From Chamaecyparis obtusa (Eukaryota > Streptophyta > Pinopsida > Cupressales > Cupressaceae): a DNA stretch of 64,000 nucleotides. Made by a program: the position numbers and the translations under genes. Positions 57,670-64,000 of this stretch are shown one piece after another. Position 1 is the first letter of the stretch; the number at the start of each line of letters is the position of its first letter. Location: positions 2,221,501-2,285,500 of the forward strand of contig BSBK01002159.1 of assembly GCA_027943335.1 (NCBI GenBank), read 5' to 3'. Under the pieces are notes generated by a model. The model searched no databases, had not been told where the DNA came from, and was given only the letters and a program-made list of their open reading frames with translations.

Positions 57670-57921
57670 GAAGAATTGTGATTTATATTTATGTATTATA
57701 TAATATGGTATATATTAGTGTTAATTATGGTTATAGTAGACAATTATGGTTATTACCATAATTGTCATATTATATTATTATATGGTCATGACTCTTCAAG
57801 ACGTGACTATTCAAAAGATATAAATATATATCCATGGCTGGTGAAAAAAAATCACAATGGTAATCTATTTCACTATAGCATTCACATATATTCTCTATAG
57901 GACGATCCAGATTTCATAACA
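57600..57921 (+). repeat. C1 5' LTR
   Basis: TGTTAAGGTATAGC ... TTTCATAACA. Contains (TA)n of about 40 bp at 57625-57664 and a perfect 28-bp hairpin (12-bp stem, tatt loop) at 57739-57766. Confidence 0.92.
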
Positions 57922-57934
57922 TGGTATCAGAGCC
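57922..57934 (+). other. C1 primer-binding site, initiator tRNA-Met
   Basis: TGGTATCAGAGCC directly after the LTR, the classic Copia primer site complementary to the 3' end of initiator tRNA-Met. Confidence 0.92.
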
Positions 57935-57973
57935 TAACCTATAAGAGAATAAAATATATTCGTGGGAAAAGAC

Positions 57974-59330
57974 ATGGGAGTTTATGAGTACGTGGTGGGA
58001 ATGAGAATCCTAGTGCCTGTGCCTCCTTCCCACGGCTATGCAAACATCATAACTTTGACTGAAGCAGATGAAGATCTCAAGCCGCCAATATTGTCTCTAG
58101 GAACGCCAGGAGAAATTTCAGAGATAACATTCACTTCGCAACCCATGTTTAAGCGATCAACTTCCGTCTCAATAAAAGATGACGACGATCTGGAAAATGA
58201 AACCGAACATTTTCTTAGAGCTCACGCATTTGGTGATATTCGATGGCTTCCTTCACACGGGAAGGCCATTTTTTGGGCCATAGATCACGTTTCTGTTGAT
58301 GTTGTAGGAGACGGCAGCAGCACAATGACTGGTGCATCCACCATAGTCGCATACATCGAAGACAATTATGAATTACACAATATGAATAATAACATTCATA
58401 ACAGGGCACACGAACTAATTCATAGCAACAAACACGAATTATAAACTCAAGGCAAAATAGAATATCGATATTAAATAAGCTTTATTCAAATATCAAATTG
58501 AAATTAGTTTCAATACAGATCTGCGATTGTATTGTTAATTAATAAGTAATACTACAAAATTTATTAAAGATATCGAATGTGATTATGTTCATATCGACGA
58601 AGATATAAACACATTCAAATCGTTGGCTGAAGATATATATTATCGCAAAGGTTAATTAAGATCACAGTATATATATTATCACACAGGATAATTAAGATTG
58701 CAGTATCTAAATATTATTGCAGAGGATAACATGTACAGATTGAGATTGCAGTATTGCAGAGGATATTCATATATAGCAGAAGATATATCATATTTCGGAT
58801 TCATAACAACTAACAAGTATATTACAGAGAATATGTTTACTGCATTACATACATTAATACATATTGGAGATACGTTCGATAGTAAAGATCAATTCATATA
58901 TTTTGCAGATCAATATATATATTGGTCTTGACAAATTGTAATCAGACATTAAACATTCTAATAATTATATTCAGAGATTCTTTACTGGTTTTTTTCACCT
59001 TCAAGGCAGAAGCAGACATGGATGCCATTTGCAACTTGGTTGGAAACAAAATAATTCAAGCTGCGGTGAATAGCAACGGGTTTTTGAATGACGGGAAAGT
59101 GTTCACAAATTACCCAGTTGTGGGGTTTGATCATCGCATGCAGGCCGCATCTGGTGAATGTGAAAATGTTCGTAAACAAAAGGAGAATAGGTGCATTCGT
59201 AACCAAACTTTAGATAGAAATGAGAGCACATGTATGTGGACCATCGCGTGCACACGTCCTTGTATTTTGACGTGGAACTAAGAGTGCCTATGTCTCGATT
59301 GCGAGAATCCATGAAGGATGTAAAGATAAA
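57974..59330 (+). pseudogene. Captured L-gulonolactone oxidase-like gene fragment inside C1
   Basis: Exon-like part 1 (57974-58390): YEYVVGMRILVP, GYANIITLTEADEDLK, LGTPGEISEITF, QPMFKRSTSVS, FGDIRWLPSHGKAIF, DHVSVDVVGDG. These align in order with plant L-gulonolactone oxidases (YVVG, VSLGVLGVISQVT, QPMFKRS, WLPSQGK, DDRV..NTSGNG). Part 2 (59006-59165): NKIIQAAVNSNGFLNDGKVF, YPVVGFDHRMQAASGEC, matching the family's TNNG..FTGYPVIG.....SSG.C. Between them, 58391-59005 is AT-rich, non-coding and ends ttttttcaccttcaag, a good acceptor, so an intron seems retained. A possible further piece is FDVELRVPMSRLRESMKDVK (near 59260-59325). The family's N-terminal flavin-binding part and C-terminal end are absent. 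Family role: FAD-dependent lactone oxidation to ascorbate-type products. Not expected to be functional. Confidence 0.75.
58625..58795. repeat. Degenerate ~46-bp repeat in the intron-like part of C1
   Basis: Variants of tatatattatcgcaaagg-ttaattaagat-cacagta recur about four times with ttgcagaggata as the commonest word. Local expansion in the non-coding stretch between the two gene pieces. Confidence 0.5.
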
Positions 59331-60780
59331 ATAATGAAGGTTATGATCAAGAGATATGAGATGGCACGTTAAGGCGGCGATTACCAAAACAAAGAGGCTC
59401 GATGTTAAGGACAGATTAATATTAAGGAAGAGACATTGCATCGTAGGAATAACGATGAATGCAGGAAAAGAATATGAAAGTATCGGCATAAGTATCCCTA
59501 AGAAAGTATGTGAGGAAGAATGGAATTTGTGTAAAGATCTAAGGGGACATTATGAAGGAAGTGATATTTGCACTAAGCATATTGCTAAGGATATCCAAAT
59601 TCTTCTTAAACTATACATCTTAGTCGTGTGCAAATTGAAGCAATAGGATACAATAGGCGTTAACATCAAGGTTATAAATGGACGAGGAGATGATAGGGAT
59701 TAAAGAAATAAAGAAAGGTCGTATGCATGATAAATGACAGCCTAACATAAGCAATTTGCATAATATCCACTTACTTGCATATATCCCAATTTGATACGTG
59801 ATCTGCTTGAGGGGATAGTACAAGTGGTCATCATAGTGGTAGGGGATAGTACAAGTGGGATAGTAACCAATGATTAATATAATCAGATACCGATAATATA
59901 TGAAGTCAACATCTAATCGGTACTTATCCTAATGAGATGTGATTTGTAAAGAAGAAAATTAACATAAGGATCAGAATGAAACCGATGTGTTATGAAGAAT
60001 GACAATGGGTACGAGTATCAATGGGCTCACCTTATGAATGGAAATATTTGAAATTTAAGATAAGTATTCCATGTTTTATCAATGCATATGAATTTTCAAT
60101 TCGTAATTCATTAAATAATAAATGTTGTATGCTTCTATCATTTTTTCTATGCTTGAGATAGTTTAGCCTTATGAACTATTCGTAGTCTATCTCTGACATA
60201 TTTTTCAGGATGAAAGCATATGTAATTCAGATTCAGAGAAAGTCTGACATTTTCATGAGGTCGAGAAGTTGATGAGCTTGAGCTTCAAAGGGAGCATGTA
60301 CAATTCAGTTAACTTGTGACAATCTCAATCGTATTGATTGAGAGGGAGTTCACAATTGAAGGTAAAACAAATCTGAGATTATAATAGTGGGAACTTGTGG
60401 AGATGCACGTGGATAGAATACTAGAGTTCTTTATTATCTTCCCTCAAGTCCAAGAGGGAGTGTTAATATTGTGGCCTTGGAAAAGATCAAACCAAATTCA
60501 GATTATTCGTATTGGTTCTCTCATGAAGGAAAGTATGAAATGACATCCTGCAGTGACACCGAATTGAGTATATAAATAGGGTATGCCTTCGTGACAGATG
60601 GAGAAGTTAAAGATCTGCATTAGTGACATTCGAGGATCTTGATTCAGAGGGAGTAGACCATGTTTTGTTGGTTCTCTAGTAATCAAGAAATTATAGCAGA
60701 CAATTATGGTTATTACCATGTGAGAAGGTTATATGCCAGAAAAAGAAGCTAGAAAATCAAATTAAGTTGGCACCCCAGGA
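59331..60780 (+). other. C1 interior without recognised gene
   Basis: Short open stretches only; the best is 59356-59646 (about 95 codons, KEYESIGISIPKKVCEEEWN), unrecognised. 60430-60445 carries caagagggagtgttaa, nearly the same as the true 3' LTR junction at 61500-61512. 60694-60718 repeats 24 of 25 bp of the LTR hairpin region, so older LTR pieces or a rearranged element may be included. Confidence 0.4.
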
Positions 60781-60782
60781 TC

Positions 60783-61022
60783 TTGGTCATACAAATTCAG
60801 AGCAAGTATAACATGTCAAGATGGTGTATATTTTGTAATCTCAGAATTCACCAAGACTATGAGATCGTGCAAACAATTGTAATTCAGTGGAGGTACATCC
60901 TCACTAAAGAACAAACAACTTATACTCTTACCAAGCGTCTTGCTAGAAAGAAGAGTGTACCTTCAGATAACCTTGGTATGTTGAGGAATAAAGCCTTATT
61001 AGGTGAAAAGAAGGTATCTTGA
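60783..61022 (+). pseudogene. Copia RNase H C-terminal remnant in C1
   Basis: The frame ends LTKEQTTYTLTKRLARKKS and DNLGMLRNK, matching the Copia pol end (EQxADxLTKPL....F...LGM). The catalytic part is missing. It shows C1 derives from a Copia element and fixes its sense strand. Confidence 0.6.
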
Positions 61023-61268
61023 ATACTATGTTATTACTTGTTGTGTAATAACCTTATCATGGCTAGACAACATTGAGTTGTTGGTTTTAAATTGTCATGA
61101 CTGATAGACAATTCTAAGGTGGAAGTCTTGGTTTCCACTCTCTGGATGAGCCAGAGTTTTTTATTCATGAATAAATATAAAAAATTATATTGCAATATTG
61201 TGTGAAAATGATCATTTGTGGGTGGGTTAGCATTTCAAGGTGACGATCTTGTAAATGGTTAACCAAAG

Positions 61269-61475
61269 TGTCAAGATAGACTACTTAATTGTGTGTCCCG
61301 ACTATGCGGAGATCTTGACTCTTGTTATTACTGGATGTGTAATAACGAAACCATATCATGATAGACTACTTAATTGTGTGTCCCGACTGTGCGGAGATCA
61401 TGATATTCAAGTCTATTTTCATGACGAGACTACATTAACTTGTGTGTCCCGAAGTGGCGGATGTCATGATAGACT
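61269..61475 (+). repeat. Three stem-loop repeats before the C1 3' LTR
   Basis: Units at 61270-61319, 61353-61406 and 61411-61474 share the loop text tgtgtcccga and gcgga. Each is closed by a different but complementary stem: gtcaagat/atcttgac, atatcatgat/atcatgatat, and tcatgac/gtcatga plus gtctat/atagac. Small hairpins gttatta...taataac lie at 61324-61346 and about 61030-61052. Confidence 0.75.
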
Positions 61476-61508
61476 TTTGGTATTTAATGCTCACTCGCTA
61501 AGAGGGAG

Positions 61509-61530
61509 TGTTAAGATATAGCTTCATTCG

Positions 61531-61602
<72 letters not shown>

Positions 61603-61854
61603 GAAGAATTGTGATTTATATTTATGTATTATATAATATGGTATATATTAGTGTTAATTATGGTTATAGTAGACAATTATGGTTATTACCATAATTGTCA
61701 TATTATATTATTATATGGTCATGACTCTTCAAGACGTGACTATTCAAAAGATATAAATATATATCCATGGCTGGTGAAAAAAAATCACAATGGTAATCTA
61801 TTTCACTATAGCATTCACATATATTCTCTATAGGACGATCCAGATTTCATAACA
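61509..61854 (+). repeat. C1 3' LTR
   Basis: Same as 57600-57921 except one substitution near the start (ttaagA for ttaagG) and a (TA)n tract 24 bp longer. Hairpin at 61672-61699. Confidence 0.92.
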
Positions 61855-61859
61855 ACTTT

Positions 61860-62606
61860 TTCCTGCAAAACCTTTACAGTGGTGATTTTTAAGGTTTGAT
61901 TTAGGTTTGCCGAAAATTTGAAATTTTTAAAATCAAATACAAAGACTTAAATTCAAAGCAATAGAAAAGGAGATAAAGCTCCAGCTTTAATTAGCACTTT
62001 ACTTCTGTTTCGGTTGTGCAAGTCAGCATGTCTATTAAACGACCATGGGCACTCACTTTTGTATATAGAAGTTTAGAATAAGAAGAATATTTAGACATAA
62101 AGTAATATTATTATGATTTCATTTATTCATTTATTCATTTGTTTTTGTACTTTAAACAGAGTTTTTTTGCGGGTAACATACTCAAAGGCAGTAGGTTTTT
62201 TAAAGCTTCAGTTTGTAGTTCGGGTTCTTTCTGAGTGCCAAATCTGCTTACCATGGTTTGCATTTTACCAATTTATATGTAGAAATAACATGTATCCTAG
62301 CATCCATGTAAAGATTGCAACAAAGCTTAATTTATTGGGACGATGAAGGGCATTTCTCTGTCTTTGTTCCCATGAAGCAATCTAGTAAAGATATTTTTTT
62401 TAATTATAAAACCCTAAAGGAATATTTCCTTGTTTTCCCAAGTTGCATAGTCAAGGGTAATATGAAGAGAACAAATAAACTGCCCAAACCTAGGCCAAAC
62501 TCAAGGGCTGCCCAAAAAAGAAAGAAAAAAAGTTATTGTTTTAAAACATCTTCATAAACAAAAAATTACCTGCATACCTAATTTTCCCTCTAGTGATATA
62601 AGTATG
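61860..62606. other. AT-rich spacer, nothing seen
   Basis: Short ORFs only, no recognised domain or repeat. Confidence 0.35.
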
Positions 62607-62611
62607 AAAAT

Positions 62612-63445
62612 TGTTGATATTTTTCAGATTCTACTTAGGATAATGTCAATCTAGAGGTCTAACGAGACTAAGCACATGATAAAATATAACATACACAAGT
62701 AAGTATGGATAGTACCCGAATTCGAAGGAGATGACTTCAGATCTGTTACTTGAAGTATTTCAAGTTGCCCTCCAATAAGCTGTCAACATATTATATCTGA
62801 GATATAATATCGATCTGTATAAAGCCCTGCTCATGAACATGATTGCCTTTGTTGTTCAGTGATTTGCTGAGGATCCCCGATCCACGAAGCAAATCCTTCC
62901 ATTGCAGATCTTCCAACTTCCTTAATGCTGATATAAGAATCTGGTTGATTTCATGCGCATTAGACCAGATTGCTACAGACCTAAGATTGATGTCCGATCT
63001 GTATTATTTGGACTTGGTAGCAGCCCTGAATATGCTGACCGATCTTCATTACAAGTCCCATACAAGTGCTGAAGAAACTCGCCCTTCAATCCAAGGATCT
63101 CACACTTAAAATTCGCTCCTACTTGATGCTCGAGTTTGCTAAATTATAATCGCTGCTCTTGAATGCTTAGTAATGACCGATTCTTGAAGGAGAGAAGGCA
63201 CGTTATGTTTTTGGTGTCTCCTCTCCAAGAATCACACCAAAATATATATGTGACAATAACAATTTACACCCTCTTCTAAGAGAGCCGACCTGGCCTACCT
63301 TGGGCCCTCAATTTAATTGTCAATATATATATTTATATTTATAATAATATCCTTATTATTATAAAATCGTACAAGGGTATAATTAATTTAATTATTAATT
63401 TATTTGTTCAGTTTGATCTTGGCCGAAAGGCTATGATTATTAACA
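62612..63445. mobile_element. Solo LTR, 834 bp, TSD AAAAT
   Basis: Perfect duplications aaaat at 62607-62611 and 63446-63450. Ends TGTTGATATTTTTC ... GATTATTAACA. No internal genes. Orientation not determined. Confidence 0.75.
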
Positions 63446-63464
63446 AAAATGGCATGGACCATGA

Positions 63465-63590
63465 AGGTTTGCATGGTTTCAAAGGTCTCAATTTGGGCTT
63501 GGCAGGGGAGCCGGCCTTGTATCATGATAGGAATACACCAGTGACACTACCCTTGAGCCCCGCAAGAGGCACTGCTCTTCTTGTCACTTA
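63465..63590 (+). repeat. Diverged GC-minisatellite relative
   Basis: catggtttcaaaggtctcaatttgggcttggcagggg parallels the entry sequence of the minisatellites at 31000 and 49185. It is followed by only one or two decayed units (actacccttgagccccgcaag). Confidence 0.5.
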
Positions 63591-63642
63591 AGAAACTTGA
63601 CTACAATGAGAGGGTGATGAGGACTTGGGACTACCTCTTTAG

Positions 63643-63792
63643 TGTGTTGACTTGGATGTTACTGTTGCACAACTTGCCAGAAATATCTATCCACCTGATG
63701 AGGGGACGGTGACAAAACTTCCTGACATGAATAAGCAACATATAATGTCTGCTGATGATTTTGAAAAAATGGTAGACAAAAGATCACGGTAG
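63643..63792 (+). pseudogene. Short unidentified coding-like segment
   Basis: An open frame of about 49 codons ends in TAG at 63790: LDVTVAQLARNIYPPDEGTV, KLPDMNKQHIMSADDFEKMV. Acidic, protein-like codon use, but no start ATG, no clear splice sites and no recognised family. May be an exon or a transposon scrap. The remaining bases to 64000 show nothing. Confidence 0.2.
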
Positions 63793-64000
63793 AAAAATAT
63801 ATAAATATTCCAATTAAGCCATTCATTATTCCTATGTTCCAAAAGTAGACTTTAATCAATAAAGAACACGATATCCAGCCAGATATTACGAAAACAAACT
63901 TATAGAGATGCAAAAAGCTTTACAGGATGCTCTCTGAATTGAAAATCGACAAACTACATAATAAATGTAATGACTTGAAAGATAAGGAATATGCATTCAA

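Larger units (their letters stand above)
57600..61854 (+). mobile_element. C1: young non-autonomous Copia-type element carrying a host gene fragment
   Basis: 5' LTR 57600-57921 and 3' LTR 61509-61854, perfect target duplication acttt (57595-57599, 61855-61859), initiator-Met primer site at 57922 and purine tract aagagggag at 61500-61508. Ignoring the (TA)n length difference (24 bp) I find one substitution between the LTRs, so insertion is recent. Of gag-pol only a short RNase H end (about 60840-61022) is recognisable. The interior holds an L-gulonolactone-oxidase-like fragment in sense. Mobilisation must have used another Copia element's proteins. Confidence 0.9.

Noticed and set aside
57691..57900. 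69-residue ORF present twice (also 61624-61833)
   Set aside because: Lies wholly inside the C1 LTRs; identical because the LTRs are, not because of coding constraint.
1..64000. tRNA or rRNA genes
   Set aside because: No cloverleaf with A/B boxes or rRNA-like conserved stretch was recognised; the only tRNA-related sequences are primer-binding sites.

Overview
The window looks like nuclear DNA of a large-genome seed plant, most likely a gymnosperm (conifer). This is inferred from wall-to-wall nested retrotransposons, Ty3/gypsy gag-pol types with an extra ORF after pol, one candidate host intron of about 34 kb, low gene density and very AT-rich spacers. No bacterial, organellar or viral gene set is present. 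All calls come from reading the sequence; no database search was run.

Layout. 1-970: AT-rich spacer. 971-6146: decayed non-LTR retrotransposon (LINE-A, + strand) with a repeat-bearing ORF1, an endonuclease/RT ORF2 and an (ATTC)n tail. 6340-7370: tandemly duplicated GA-microsatellite/palindrome block. 7578-12270: decayed minus-strand coding fragments, one of them RNase H-like, broken up by two LTR-only insertions (8325-10062 and 10743-12265). 12917-13116 and 47049-47151: two minus-strand exons whose splice sites and phases fit, read as the 3' end of a host gene with a 33.9-kb intron between them.

That intron holds a nest. An L1-type LINE (LINE-B, +) is split at 15379/42500 by a Tat-like Ty3/gypsy element (T1, - strand, 15380-42494). 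The extra ORF of T1 is interrupted at 17682-33258 by an Athila-like gypsy element (G1, 17682-26090, +) and by a long LTR (26093-33258). That LTR itself contains a second Athila-like element (G2, 26476-32007, +). G1, G2 and a third copy (G3, about 49.5-57.4 kb) form one family: 0.3-kb LTRs ending GTAAACA, a tRNA-Asp-type primer site in G2, a gag with up to four zinc knuckles, an FLDD-type RT, a CGTACG-rich spacer and a long sense ORF after pol ending in a coiled coil.

47.1-64 kb, upstream of the exon: solo LTRs with perfect 5-bp target duplications (47603-48005, 55964-57072, 62612-63445), a CTCGCCGAG repeat cluster, GC-rich minisatellites, the rearranged G3, and a young Copia-type element (57600-61854). 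The Copia element has near-identical LTRs, an initiator-Met primer site and a perfect TSD. In place of most of gag-pol it carries a fragment of an L-gulonolactone-oxidase-like gene, apparently with an intron. This gene capture is the most interesting object in the window.

How the parts relate: almost every ORF belongs to a mobile element and most are broken. The only candidate host coding sequence is the two-exon gene end plus the unassigned fragments at 7.6-8.2 kb and 63.6 kb.
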